Source: Ariolimax columbianus (lineage: Eukaryota; Mollusca; Gastropoda; Stylommatophora; Arionidae). From it: DNA of 64,000 nucleotides. Below are positions 1-9,555 of the stretch, piece after piece (position 1 is the first letter of the stretch; each line of letters starts with the position of its first letter). The stretch spans positions 22,378,964-22,442,963 of the forward strand of contig JAVGWX010000018.1 of assembly GCA_036924085.1 (NCBI GenBank), given 5' to 3'. The position numbers were made by a program, and so were the translations under genes. The notes under the pieces are model-generated. The model saw nothing but the letters and a program-made list of their open reading frames with translations. It had not been told where the DNA came from and ran no database searches.

Positions 1-177
1 CAAAATCCAACATAGGTGTTAAGAAGCAAGTCAAACCATTGAGCATATGTACTTTACAATGAAAACACGTGACAGTGGATACAAAATAAAACGTTACACA
101 ACATGATATTGTTACCCAAATTATGATATGAATGACAGAAGTGGACATTAACAAACAAAGATAAAAAAAACATTGTA

Positions 178-499
178 GCAGCAGAGATGAAATGCCTGCG
201 CAGAATGCTTGGAGTAACACGAATTGATAATCAGAAACGAAGATACTAGTAGACAAGTAGGTACATCACCAGTGCTAGACCTCATCAAAAGACAGCAAAC
301 CAAATTGTTCGGTCACGTGACACGACAAACACCAGATAGTAACCCTCAGAAAGCAATGTTATACAGATACAATGGATACAAACACAAGGACCGATCACGC
401 AAAAGATGGATAGCAGAAATAACAGAAGCAGTAAAGCTCTCCATGTACGAAGCACATTCTAGGGCCCGGTCAAGAAACCTCTTTATAGCCGGACACTAA
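178..499 (+). mobile_element. RTE-like LINE remnant, C-terminal end of ORF
   Basis: Two overlapping frames read like the C-terminal tail of a non-LTR retrotransposon polyprotein. The first (from 178) gives AEMKCLRRMLGVTRIDNQ. The frame then shifts, and from 224 it gives VLDLIKRQQTKLFGHVTRQ followed by RKRWIAEI. The 'LRRMLGVTR ... I.R.Q...FGHV.R ... RKRW' order is the usual tail after the reverse transcriptase domain in RTE-like elements. A frameshift and the loss of everything upstream show it is dead. The end runs directly into the 57-bp array, whose first unit lies inside this reading frame. Confidence 0.75.
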
Positions 500-744
500 A
501 AGGTACAAGCACATACTAGGACCCGGTCAAGAAACCTCTTCATAACCTGAAGCTGAAAGGCACAAGCACATATTAGGGTCCGGTCAAGAAACCTCTTCAT
601 AACCTGACGCTGAAAGGCACAACTACATACTAGGGCCCGGTCAAAAAACCTCTTCATAACCTTACGCTGAAAGGCACAAGCACATACTAGGGCCGGGTTA
701 AGAAACCTCTTCATAACCTTACGCTGAAAGGCACAAGCAGGACA
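455..744. repeat. 57-bp minisatellite, about 5 units
   Basis: The anchor GGTCAAGAAACC recurs at 468, 525, 582, 639 and 696 (the last as GGTTAAGAAACC), exactly 57 bp apart. Units carry a few substitutions each. The period is a multiple of three, so both strands stay open, but I see no reason to call a protein. Confidence 0.95.
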
Positions 745-949
745 AAAAGCGAAACGAAGAAATAAGAAGAAACAAAAGGAAGCCAGATGAAAACTGCAAA
801 GCAGTATGAGGAACTGTATAAACTTGCGACACGAATAGACAAAACTCTCATTTACATGTGAGATAAGACACGCATAACACGCATGGTTTCATTCTGCTTC
901 TTGTACGCTAAATTTTATTTCATTATTAGAAACAATGGACATGGAAACA
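745..949. other. Unassigned single-copy sequence
   Basis: AT-rich sequence between the 57-bp array and the GA tract. No coding signal, RNA gene or repeat unit is visible. Confidence 0.5.
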
Positions 950-1033
950 GATGCAAAGAGATAGACAGACAGAAAGATAGAGAGATAGAGAGGAGAGAGA
1001 TAGAGAGAGAGAGAGAGAGAGATGAGAGAGATA
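950..1033. repeat. (GA)n / GATA-rich microsatellite
   Basis: Runs of AGAGAG mixed with AGATAG and GACAGA. The short open frames on both strands (Ser/Leu-rich or Arg/Glu-rich) are by-products of the simple repeat. Confidence 0.9.
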
Positions 1034-1236
1034 GCGAAAGAAATATAAACAGACAAGCAAGCGGAGATACACATATCCATATAGAAAAACAATGAGAGAT
1101 AAAACCCGCCATGCAATGAGTAAGAACGACAGATATATAGGTTTATAGGCAGAGAGACAGACAGATGGACACACATACTCTATGTATATGTGTGAGTGCG
1201 TTCGTGCGTGTGTGTGTGTGTATATGTATGTATGTA

Positions 1237-1545
1237 TGTATGGGGGTCGCTTTAGTGAAGAGGTTAGGGCATTCGCCTCTCATGGTGATGAACAGAAACG
1301 GTGGATGATCGAATCCCACATGTTTCAAGCGACACCTGGTCTCACGGGAGGTAATACCAGAGTGCTTGCATCCTGAGTTACCTCCAGTCGTCTCGACCAA
1401 TAGTCTTGCCACTGATCTAAGGTAGCTCGGGATAAGAGTGAGATTGATGACCAGCGCATATTCTTCCTCACTATAATCTAAGTACAGCCGCACGTCACAT
1501 TAATAAGACAAAACCGTCTGATGTTGTAGCCATCATCGCTTCAGG
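1237..1545 (+). mobile_element. tRNA-headed SINE, family 1
   Basis: A tRNA-like head (about 1240-1320) has a B-box-like GATCGAATCCC and a weak A-box region around GTGAAGAGGTTAG. It is followed by a body shared with 42222-42515 (+), 16779-16965 (+) and 13950-14165 (-). The shared words are TTTCAAGCGA, CTCCAGTCGTCT, CTTGCCACTG, AGGTAGCTCG and TTGATGACCAGCGCA. The 3' end carries CTGATGTTGTAGCCATCATCGC, the part that is tandemly amplified at 16966-17222. Such elements are Pol III transcribed and depend on a LINE. Confidence 0.8.
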
Positions 1546-1555
1546 ATGGGCAAAA

Positions 1556-2075
1556 AATTGGTATGTATGTGTGTATGTATGTATGTGTGTATGTATGTAT
1601 GTGTGTATGTATGTAGGTATGTATGTGTGTATGTATGTATGTGTGTATGTATGGATGTGTGTATGTGTGTAGGTATGTATGTGTGTATGTATGTATATAT
1701 GTGTATGTATGTATGTATGTATGTATGTACGTATGTATGTATGTATGTATGTATGTATGTATGTATGTATGTATGTATGTATGTGTGTATGTATGGATGT
1801 GTGTATGTATGTATGTGTGTATGTATGGATGTGTATGTGTGTAGGTATGTATGTGTGTATGTATGTATATATGTGTATGTATGTATGTATGTATGTATGT
1901 ACGTATGTATGTATGTATGTATGTATGTATGTATGTATGTATGTATGTATGTGTATTGGTGTGTATGTATGTGTATGTATGTGTGTATGTATGTGTGTGT
2001 ATGTGTGTGTATGTATGTATGTATGTACGTATGTATGTATGGATGTATGTGTATGTGTGTCTTTGTGTGTATGTA

Positions 2076-2106
<31 letters not shown>

Positions 2107-2192
2107 ATGTATGTGTGTGTATGTATGTATGTATGTATATATGTGTGTATGTGTGTGTATGTATGCATGTTATGAATGTGTGTATGTATATA

Positions 2193-2229
<37 letters not shown>

Positions 2230-2243
2230 TTGTATATATATAT
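1556..2243. repeat. (TATG)n/(TGTG)n microsatellite, ~0.7 kb
   Basis: Almost pure GTAT/GTGT tetranucleotide repeat with interspersed GGAT and TACG variants. It starts about ten bases after the SINE 3' end, a usual place for tail-seeded microsatellites. All open frames here (Cys-Val-Tyr or Thr-His-Ile) come from the repeat. Confidence 0.97.
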
Positions 2244-2296
2244 AGTTACCTTGTTCACTCATTCTTCGTGTCCATGACAATTGTCTCCCCTTTCCC

Positions 2297-2355
2297 TCCA
2301 CACACACACACACTCTCCCCACCCCCCTAATCTTTCTCTCCCTCTCTCTCTTTCT

Positions 2356-2392
<37 letters not shown>

Positions 2393-2393
2393 T
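2297..2393. repeat. AC then CT-rich simple repeat
   Basis: CACACA followed by CTCTCT/TTTCTC tracts, with no other signal. Confidence 0.9.
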
Positions 2394-2930
2394 CTCTATT
2401 GCCCTGTTCCTACTTTAAAGAAATTAAGAAAAGTCAAGAAAAACAAATATTAATCTCAAAAATATGTTAACCACTTGCAGCCATGACAACGACATAGCAC
2501 ATGACTGAAATGAGTCACTATTGGGAAAATAAATCAAACGTAATATCTCACGTCCGGTAGGATATTTTTAATTTTAAAAGTTGACCCAACATATTTTTTT
2601 AAAAACCGCTCACAGGAAGCGCATGTTGGGATCATGTTAACGTGTTATGCCTCATTTAATACTCACTGCGCATGCATTGTTGACATTAATGGAACTTTAC
2701 GTGTGGTATGTTGTATTGCTTCTCTTGGTGATTTTATAAATGTTGGTCACTTTACTCGCAGAGTACAGTTTAGATCATCAGGTGAGGTTGAATCGACACA
2801 CTCATTCAAGCGTGCGCGAGCGCACGCACACACACTTATACATACACACACACATATATATATATACACACACACACAAAGACACGTATGTATGGATGTG
2901 TGTGCAGCGAATTATACAACAATTTGTATG
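2394..2930. other. Unassigned sequence with AC/TA tract
   Basis: AT-rich DNA with an (AC)n-(TA)n-(AC)n tract at about 2826-2882. Short frames across the tract are not convincing. No recognised element precedes the P-family copy starting near 2935. Confidence 0.5.
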
Positions 2931-2934
2931 TTTA

Positions 2935-3210
2935 CTCTTGTGTGCACCCTTAAAAAAACATTAAATGGTGGGTTGCAGTAGTTTTTCTCACATCCCGAGT
3001 ATGCTGATGAAGGTGGCGGGGTCCTCCAGGTTGTTGTGCTTTGCTTCATCTTCCCGAGGCTTACATGGAAGGCAACATGGTAGAGACATAGTGGCCTGAG
3101 TCAGTATGTTGTGCCTGACCCTGACGTCACGCCTTGGTCAGTATGTGGTGCTTGACCCTGACGTCACGCCTTGGTCAGTATGTTGTGCCTGACCAGACTA
3201 GCGTCGCATT
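2935..3210 (+). repeat. P-family dispersed repeat (partial)
   Basis: Shares its body with copies at 9556-10130 (+), 50700-51030 (+), 53090-53640 (+), 4380-5265 (-) and 57210-57520 (-). The common words are GGGTTGCAGTAG, TCACATCCCGAG, GTCCTCCAGG and TTGTGCTTTGC. The copy ends in about three diverged 37-bp units of the type GTCAGTATGTTGTGCCTGAC at 3095-3195. This copy lacks the central GGGGATCACGTCGATCC block found in the longer copies. There is no coding capacity, so it is a non-autonomous element of unknown class. Confidence 0.8.
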
Positions 3211-3414
3211 TCTCCAATAAGAGAGAGTGTGAGAGAGGGGGGGAGGGGGGGGGAGGTAGAGAGATTGAGAGAAGAATGCCAATTATATCTAAGTAGCCCA
3301 GAGAATAAAATTGAATGACAGAGGGAGGACAGATAGAGGGGAGCTGTTAGAAATAGAGATATGAGAGATATAGCGAGTTGTATAAAGAGATTTAGGAATG
3401 ATAGAGAATAGGGT

Positions 3415-3457
<43 letters not shown>

Positions 3458-3570
3458 AATGGGGAAAAACGAAGTGTGAGAAATAGCGAAAAGCAGAGAG
3501 AAAGAGAGATTTAGAGAGAGAGAAATGACATGTTGAGAGACGGTTTATAGAGTTGGCTAAAGCTAAATGT

Positions 3571-3601
<31 letters not shown>

Positions 3602-3812
3602 GAGGTCAATAACGAAAGATACTGTGAGATAGAGAAAGAATGAGAGGGAGAGAGAGACCAAGAGAGAGAGAGACAGAGAGAAAGAGCTGTAATGAAAGGC
3701 AGAGAGAGAGAGATATAAGATGACATGTTTAGAGTGAGTGAGTGTGTGTGTGAGTGAGTGTGTGTGTGTGTATGTGTGTGTGTGTGTGTGTGCGTGAGAG
3801 AGAGAGAGAGTG
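3211..3812. repeat. GA-rich low-complexity DNA with GT tract
   Basis: Interrupted (GA)n, purest at 3417-3452, followed by a (TG)n stretch at 3740-3792. Open frames on the minus strand are Ser/Leu/Thr-His artefacts. Confidence 0.9.
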
Positions 3813-4379
3813 AAACGATGCTAATCCAAGGACGAGTTAAATAAACTCCAGAACCATAAATCAAATCGTATCACACGCCAACCGCTGCCATAGTCCTGCT
3901 CTCAGACAAGCGACGGAGGACTAAGCTAGGACAATTGCAAGATAAACATGAAAGGCGACACCTCTTGAAAGAACCGACACCAGCCAGGCTTCAATGCTGT
4001 GGCAACACCTTTAACAGGCTGGTCAAGGCTCTCCTTGTTAAATCGGTCAGAGGCTCTTGTAACCAGCTCGGACGATATGTGTGCTACTAGACGGAGATGT
4101 GTGTGAAGATGCCTTCTCGATTGAGCCTAATCAAAGACTTGAGGAGGATAGATTCCAGCCCTGGTAACCAGACACCAGACAACGTGTCCAGTTCAATCAA
4201 GTCAGTCCACGCAGAACAGGTATGCTAGGCTAGACACGGTCGCTAGAACTACACTTTGTGAAGCAATAGGGTGGTCTCTACCAACAAGCTCATCTAAATG
4301 TGACCTGAAGTCAATGGAGGCAGAGTGGTACGCTACTCGCTTCTGTTCTGTTAAGAATCGACTTAACTCTACTCTGGGA
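3813..4379. other. Unassigned; contains one half of a dispersed pair
   Basis: The stretch 4135-4230 (GGTAACCAGACACCAGACAA ... TCAATCAAGTCAGTCC ... GAACAGG) resembles 13086-13175, so it belongs to another low-copy dispersed repeat. Nothing else is recognised. Confidence 0.5.
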
Positions 4380-4945
4380 GGGACGACTAACGTCTGGTCA
4401 GGTAAAATATACTGATCAGACATGTTAGTCAGGTTCAGGTAAAATATACTGATCAGACATGTTAGTCAGGTTCAGGTAAAATATACTGATCAGACATGTT
4501 AGTCAGGTTCATGTAAAATATACTGATCAGACATGTTAGTCAGGTTCAGGTAAAATATACTGATCAGACATGTTAGTCAGGTTCAGGTAAAATATACTGA
4601 TCAGACATGTTAGTCAGGTTCAGGTAAAATATACTGATCAGACATGTTAGTCAGGTTCAGGTAAAATATACTGATCAGACATGTTAGGTTCAGGTAAAAT
4701 ATACTGATCAGACATGTTAGTCAGGTTCAGGTAAAATATACTGATCAGATATGTTAGTCAGTTTCAGGTAAAATATACTGATCAGATATGTTAGTCAGGT
4801 TCAGGTAAAATATACTGATCAGATATGTTAGTCAGTTTCAGGTAAAATATACTGATCAGATATGTTAGTCAGTTTCAGGTAAAATATACTGATCAGATAT
4901 GTTAGTCAGGTTCAGGTAAAATATACTGATCAGACACGTTAGGTA
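4380..4945 (-). repeat. 37-bp minisatellite of the P family
   Basis: About 15 units of 37 bp, with anchor AAAATATACTGATCAGACAT. Several units are identical; others carry GATATG for GACATG or a short deletion near 4685. Read in reverse, the unit is TGATCAGTATATTTTACCTG..., which matches the 37-bp units ending the P-family copies at 9801-10130 and 3095-3195. It is therefore the expanded end of the adjoining reversed P-family body (4946-5265), not an independent satellite. Confidence 0.95.
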
Positions 4946-5265
4946 GATTCATGCAAAACATACTGGACAAGACCCTCACCTCGACTTCTTCGTAGCCCTT
5001 CCTGAAAACGGGCTGTTTTCATGGCAGCTTGGATAACGAGGTGAGGGATCCACGTGACCCCCGTAGTAGTGAGCGACAGGCAGATGAAGCCACGCATAGC
5101 ATGACCGCCTGGAGGACCCCGGTCGAAATTAATCAGCTCGCTCGTGATGTGAGGAAAGCTACTACATCCCGTCACTTAACGTCCTTTCCAGGGCGCACAC
5201 AAGAGCAACCTACACATTGTGGACATTTGCATCAACAACAACAACTCTACCCTAGGCAAATCCAC
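4946..5265 (-). repeat. P-family dispersed repeat, reverse copy
   Basis: In reverse it carries the P-family words: ATGTGAGGAAAGCTACTAC is the complement of the TCACATCCC..GCAGTAG region, GGATCCACGTGACCCCC corresponds to the GGGGATCACGTCGATCC block, and GGGCTGTTTTCATGGCAGC to the end of the body. It runs from about 5265 (5' end) to 4946 and is joined to the 37-bp array. Confidence 0.85.
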
Positions 5266-5868
5266 AGATGCTTAGTCCAAGTTAGCAAATGGTGGCAAGT
5301 ATATTTAATGATTGTTCCTGTAGCTCGCTAGTTGTACACACTTCTGGTACGTCGTCTAAGGTGTATCTCTCTCTCTCTCTCTCTCTCTCTCTGCTGGTCT
5401 CGTGTATGATTCCAAAATCTTTCAATACGTGCACGGACTGCAGTGTTTTCATATACACGTGGCCGCTATATCAAATTCGAAATGGCACCTATATCCATTG
5501 TCAATGCCCCCTCCCCCCTACTGCCAGTGTCCTGAGGCCAGCATGTCAGCAATTTCCTTTCCGTACACCCCAGTATGGCCACGACAGCAGGCTTAAGTCA
5601 GTTGCTAGAGGGTCGATGGCTTCTGTGTCCACTGTCAACTAGTACCACAGCCAGCCCTTCTGCACTTTCCGAAGTAGGGATTGAGAGCCAGAGCCGAAGT
5701 CACTGCCTCAATCTCCACTCTGATACTAAACCTCACGCTTATCACGATAATACTAACGGGTTCAAATCCTCGTCACCATCACTCTTCCATGAGCTCAGCT
5801 CTAAACGGACACCTCGCAGATAGTTGAAGAGGAAAGTGAAGGAGAAAAGAGAAATGCCCACTCGACCA
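5266..5868. other. Unassigned sequence with a (CT)n tract
   Basis: Contains (TC)n at about 5366-5393. Several frames of 80-117 codons are open, but they overlap on both strands and resemble no known family. It directly precedes the tail of the rDNA-derived element. Confidence 0.45.
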
Positions 5869-6503
5869 CTTCTTCTTCTTCTTCGTACGCTGTTTACAGC
5901 GATATTTACGTTGCACTGTTTTATTTTGTTAAGCCCGTGGCTCAGTGCATCCGATTTCAACAGGCGTTTCTGTATGGTTGCCCTCCTAAGCCGTTGGCTG
6001 TCCCCAGCTAACTGCAAGGCAGCAGTTGTTTTTGGTCAGAGTTGTCTCTCTTAGGAAGTTGTCTTGCAGGACTATCGAGTCTTCCCTACTCGTGTCTATA
6101 GGGTTTGGCAATGATATGATGGACTATGTACTCGTTTGTACTTTCCCGGAAGAGAGGCAGTCCAGTGTGACTTTGTCCCAGGATCGTCACGTCCTGCCAG
6201 AAACGTAGCATATGCATGTGAGTGAGGTATCTCTTTGCTCCCTTTATTTTCTTGGCTCATCTGCAGTGATGGTACGCCTAGCATTCCCCGCCACCCGGGA
6301 GGTTGTCACAATAGGGCAGGAGGTGCAATGTCCGCTGGACTGCATCTCTTCTGCGTCCATTGGGATGACTGATAGCAGACAGAGGCAAAGAGTGAGGCAG
6401 GAGTGCATTTTACCAGGTGCATTTCTGCGGCTCGACCGGGCCGGACTGAGACGCAAGCCCCAGCCATGTCGTAGCCTCACATCACAGCGGTGCTGAGATT
6501 TAG

Positions 6504-6603
6504 GGCGGGATTCTGGCTTAGGGGCGTTCGGCCGTAGTCCCTCAGATGTTAGCTTATCAGCAAAGCACGTGGACCAAATGTCAGCGACCTGTGATTCCTC
6601 TCG
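6504..6603 (-). pseudogene. 28S rRNA 3'-end fragment A (degenerate)
   Basis: The plus strand shows GGATTCTGGCTTAG, GGCGTTCGGCC, GGTAGCTTATCAGC-like, CAAATGTC and CCTGTGATTCCTCTCG words. These follow the order of the complement of the conserved 28S region near its 3' end (TGACTTAGAGGCGTTCAG, CACCAAATGTCTG, GCGGTTCCTCTCG). About a fifth or more of positions differ from the conserved sequence as I remember it. Confidence 0.75.
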
Positions 6604-6937
6604 AAATAGTGCATTTGACCAGAGGACAAGCCTGGTCATTGCACGGAGATATTGTTCGCCTGGTGTGCGGACATATCTCATGGTCAAGGGTTGAGTCTCA
6701 GCAGTTCGCAGTGAGGTAGCTGATCTAGTGCTTAGGGCAACCCGACCGAGAACTAAGTCTTCTACAAATGGTTTCATACCTCATCGCCGTATGGGGTGAA
6801 TATCGAGTAGCTTCCCGCCCGCTTTGATAGGCGGACGGCAGAGACCTCATTCTGCGGCTCGACCGGGCGGTGCTGGAGCGGGAGCCCCAGTTCCCCACCA
6901 TGTCGAAGCCTCCCTTTGCAATCGTGCTGAGCTTTTG

Positions 6938-7146
6938 GGCTGGATTTTGGCTTAGAGGCGTTCGGCCGTAATCCCTCACCTTGTAGCCTCGCGCCGTTGG
7001 CTTATCAGCCTAGTACGTGAACCAAATGTCTGCGGCTCCTCTCGAGTTGAGCAGGATTACCGTAGCAACGCCCTGTCATTAGTAGGGTAAAACTGACCTG
7101 TCTTCCGAGGGTCTATTTCCAGCACCCGTTCAATATTAGGCCGGAC
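6938..7146 (-). pseudogene. 28S rRNA 3'-end fragment B (longest)
   Basis: Continuous collinear resemblance to the complement of 28S: GGCTTAGAGGCGTTCGG, TAATCCCTCA, TTGGCTTATCAGCC, GAACCAAATGTCTGCGG, TCCTCTCGAGTTGAGCAGG, ATTACCGTAGCAACG, AGTAGGGTAAAACTGACCTG, GGGTCTATTTCCAGC and ACCCGTTCAATATTAGG. Each aligns in order with the well-known segment containing GAGCAGGATTACCATGGCAA and AGTAGGGTAAAACTAACCTG. It is diverged and cannot be functional rRNA. Confidence 0.85.
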
Positions 7147-7181
7147 GTAACAATTGAGGGCTTTTTAGTTTGTCAATGGCC

Positions 7182-7320
7182 AAGTTTCTGGAACCTGCGA
7201 TTTCTGCAGGGTTAAGACCAGATTACCATAGCAGACGCTCTTTCATTAGGGGGTTAATAGACTGACCTAACTTCCGTGTATCTAATACCAGCACATGTTC
7301 ACTATTAGACCGCACGAAGG
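7182..7320 (-). pseudogene. 28S rRNA 3'-end fragment C (second, offset repeat)
   Basis: Repeats the downstream half of fragment B with different mutations: GGAACCTGCGATTTCTGCAG, ACCAGATTACCATAGCAG, TCATTAGGGGGTTAA, TGACCTAACTTCCG, CTAATACCAGCACATGTTC and ACTATTAGACC. Confidence 0.8.
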
Positions 7321-7350
7321 TGCTCTCGATTTGACAGTCATTCTACAGTA

Positions 7351-7418
7351 TTGGCGTGTTAAGTCAATTTAAGCCACAGGCTCCACTCCTGGTAGTGCTC
7401 TTCCGTCAATTCCTTTAT
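7351..7418 (-). pseudogene. 18S rRNA duplicate segment inside the mosaic
   Basis: GTGTTAAGTCAATTTAAGCC, ACAGGCTCCACTCCTGGTAG and TTCCGTCAATTCCTTTA match the complement of the conserved 18S segment GGAATTGACGGAAGGGCACC ... TTAATTTGACTCAACAC. The same segment occurs again, less altered, at 7549-7620. Confidence 0.9.
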
Positions 7419-7456
7419 AAAAAAACTGAATGCAGACAAACCGAGCCACAGAGGGC

Positions 7457-7520
7457 ATAACCCCAAATTTCCGAGGGTCTAAATCCAGCACTCGTTCCAT
7501 ATTAGTTAGACCCAAGGAAA
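7457..7520 (-). pseudogene. 28S rRNA 3'-end fragment D
   Basis: TCCGAGGGTCTAAATCCAGC, CACTCGTTCC and ATATTAGT repeat the end of fragments B and C (28S complement ...GGTCTAAACCCAGCTCACGTTCCCTATTAG). Confidence 0.7.
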
Positions 7521-7548
7521 GTGGTCTCGGCATGTCAGTCATTTCAGT

Positions 7549-7591
7549 GTTGGCCGTGTTGAGTCAAATTAAGCCGCTGGCTCCACTCATC

Positions 7592-7626
<35 letters not shown>

Positions 7627-8187
7627 TTTGCAACCATACTTCCCCCGGAACCCAAACACTTTGGTTTCCCGGAAGCTGCCCGCAGAGTCATTGAAGCAAC
7701 TCCTGCGGATCGCTAGTCTGCATCGTTTATGGTCAGAACTACGACGGTATCTGATCGTCTTCGCGCCTCTGACTTTCGTTCTTCATTAATGAAAACATTC
7801 TTGACAAATGCTTTTGCAGTAGCTCGTCTTGCAGCGGTCCAAGAATTTCACCTCTAACGCAGCAATACGAATGCCCCCGTTTGTCCCTGTTAATCATTAC
7901 CTCCAGTTCCGAAAACCAACAGAATAGAACCGACGTCCTATTCCATTATTCCATGCACCATTATTCAGGCAGCCGAGGCCTGCTTTGAACACTCTATTTT
8001 TTTCAAAGTAAACGCGCCGGCCACACAGGACGCTCAGCGAAGAGCACCCGTGGGAGAGAGCCGGCAGACGGTAGGGCAGGAGACAAAGGGCAGTGAACCG
8101 GCGCGAGCCGGACCGCCCGCCTGCGCCTGAGATCCAACTACGAGCTTTTTAACTGCAACAACTTTAATATACGCTATTGGAGCTGGA
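7549..8187 (-). rRNA. 18S rRNA fragment (pseudogene, V4 to ~1.2 kb)
   Basis: The complement of universally conserved eukaryotic 18S is clear: CGTCAATTCCTTTAAGTTTC, TTCCCCCGGAACCCAAA, CCCGCAGAGTCATTGAAG, ACGGTATCTGATCGTCTTCG, CAGGCAGCCGAGGCCTGC and TACGAGCTTTTTAACTGCAA. It runs from the central region back through V4. It covers neither the 5' end nor the 3' third of 18S. Substitutions at conserved sites (for example TTCTTCATTAATGAAAAC for TTCTTGATTAATGAAAAC) show it is not under rRNA constraint. Confidence 0.96.
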
Positions 8188-9053
8188 ATCCACCCCATTC
8201 AAAACTGACATCTATATACACGAACGCCTCTAACAGCCCACCCCATTCAAAACTGACATCTATATACACGAACGCCTCTAACAGCCCACCCCATTCAAAA
8301 CTGACATCTATATACACGAACGCCTCTAACAGTCCACCCCATTCAAAACTGACATCTATATACACGAACGCCTCTAATAGTCCACCCCATTCAAAACTGA
8401 CATCTATATACACGAACGCCTCTAACAGCCCACCTCATTCAAAACTGACATCTATATACACGAACGCCTCGAACAGTCCACCCCATTCATAACTGACATC
8501 TATATACACGAACGACTCTAATAGCCCACCCCATTCCAAACTGACATCTATATACACGAACGCCTCTAACAGCCCACCCCATTCAAAACTGACATCTATA
8601 TACACGAACGCCTCTAACAGCCCACCCCATTCAAAACTGACATCTATATACACGAACGCCTCTAATAGTCCACCCCATTCAAAACTGACATCTATATACA
8701 CGAACGCCTCTAACAGCCCACCCCATTCAAAACTGACATCTATATACACGAACGCCTCGAACAGTCCACCCCATTCAAAACTGACATCTATATACACGAA
8801 CGCCTCGAACAGTCCACCCCATTCACAACTGACATCTATATACACGAACGCCTCGAACAGTTCACCCCATTCAAAACTGACATCTATATACACGAACGCC
8901 TAAAACAGTCCACCCCAATCAAAACTGACATCTATATACACGAACGCCTCTAACAGTCCATCCCATTCAAAACTGACATCAATATACACGAACGCCTCGA
9001 ACAGTCCACCCCATTCAAAACTGACATCTATATACACGAACGCCTCGAACAGC
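8188..9053. repeat. 48-bp minisatellite, about 18 units
   Basis: Unit CCACCCCATTCAAAACTGAC followed by ATCTATATACACGAACGCCT and CTAACAG. Variation is mainly at CTCTAACAG versus CTCGAACAG and CCCACC versus TCCACC. Because 48 is divisible by three, the minus strand reads as a 16-residue repeat (YIDVSFEWGGLLEAFV) over long distances. I regard this as chance. It abuts the truncated 5' end of the rDNA-mosaic copy exactly. Confidence 0.97.
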
Positions 9054-9192
9054 AGTGGATGTGATGAAACTACCTTGACCTTTAATTAAGGAAGCACATC
9101 GCATGTCTGCATATGTTCTAATACGTGCGAATCATTAGTATGTGCCATGTCGACTGGTACAGACGATAACGGATCACCTTAAGATCTTAATC

Positions 9193-9555
9193 CTAGACTC
9201 CCCTTGTCAAAATGCTGTCTGTGGATGTGTAATGTCCACGATGTGTCGAAATGCTGTCTGTGGATGTGTAATGTCCACGATGTGCCGAAATGCTGTCTGT
9301 GGATGTGTAATGTCCACGATGTGCCGAAATGCTGTATGTGGATGTGTAATGTTCACGATGTGTCGAAATGCTGTCTGTGGATGTGTAATGTCCCCGATGT
9401 GTCGAAATGCTGTCTGTAGATGTGTAATGTCCACGATGTGTCGAAATGTTGTCTGTGGATGTGTAATGTCCACGATGTGTCGAAATGCTGTCTGTGGGTG
9501 TGTAATGTCCACGATGTGTCGAAATGCTGTCTGTGGATGTGTAATGTCCACGATG
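9193..9555. repeat. 39-bp minisatellite, about 9 units
   Basis: Unit GAAATGCTGTCTGTGGATGT followed by GTAATGTCCACGATGTGTC. Open on both strands because the period is a multiple of three. It is not supported as coding. It leads directly into a P-family copy. Confidence 0.97.

Larger units (their letters stand above)
5869..8187 (-). mobile_element. rDNA-mosaic retroelement, copy 1 (5'-truncated)
   Basis: Read on the minus strand, this begins inside 18S rRNA at GGAATTCC..., just after the ...CCGCGGTAATTCC region, and runs through a 28S/18S mosaic. It then has ~0.6 kb of unrecognised sequence and ends in CGTACGAAGAAGAAGAAG at about 5889-5869. It is nearly identical along its length to 35050-37333. 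It differs by scattered substitutions, plus one block near 6744-6775 (including a TTCTACAAATGGTTTCAT stretch) that copy 2 lacks. The 5' end stops where the 48-bp array begins at 8188. I see no clean target-site duplication, so one flank may have been lost or rebuilt by array expansion. 5' truncation is what reverse transcription from the 3' end predicts. Confidence 0.85.

Noticed and set aside
1556..2245. Long frames of Cys-Val-Tyr or Thr-His-Ile on both strands
   Set aside because: Translation of the TATG/TGTG microsatellite.
8188..8240. A target-site duplication for rDNA-mosaic copy 1
   Set aside because: Comparing CTCGACCACTTC (5861-5872) with CCACCCCATTCA (8188-8199) gives only partial similarity. 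I do not claim a duplication.
8188..9053. A 16-residue repeat protein encoded on the minus strand
   Set aside because: The frame exists because the unit is 48 bp. No start context, flanking exon or codon-position bias is visible, and stops occur in several units.
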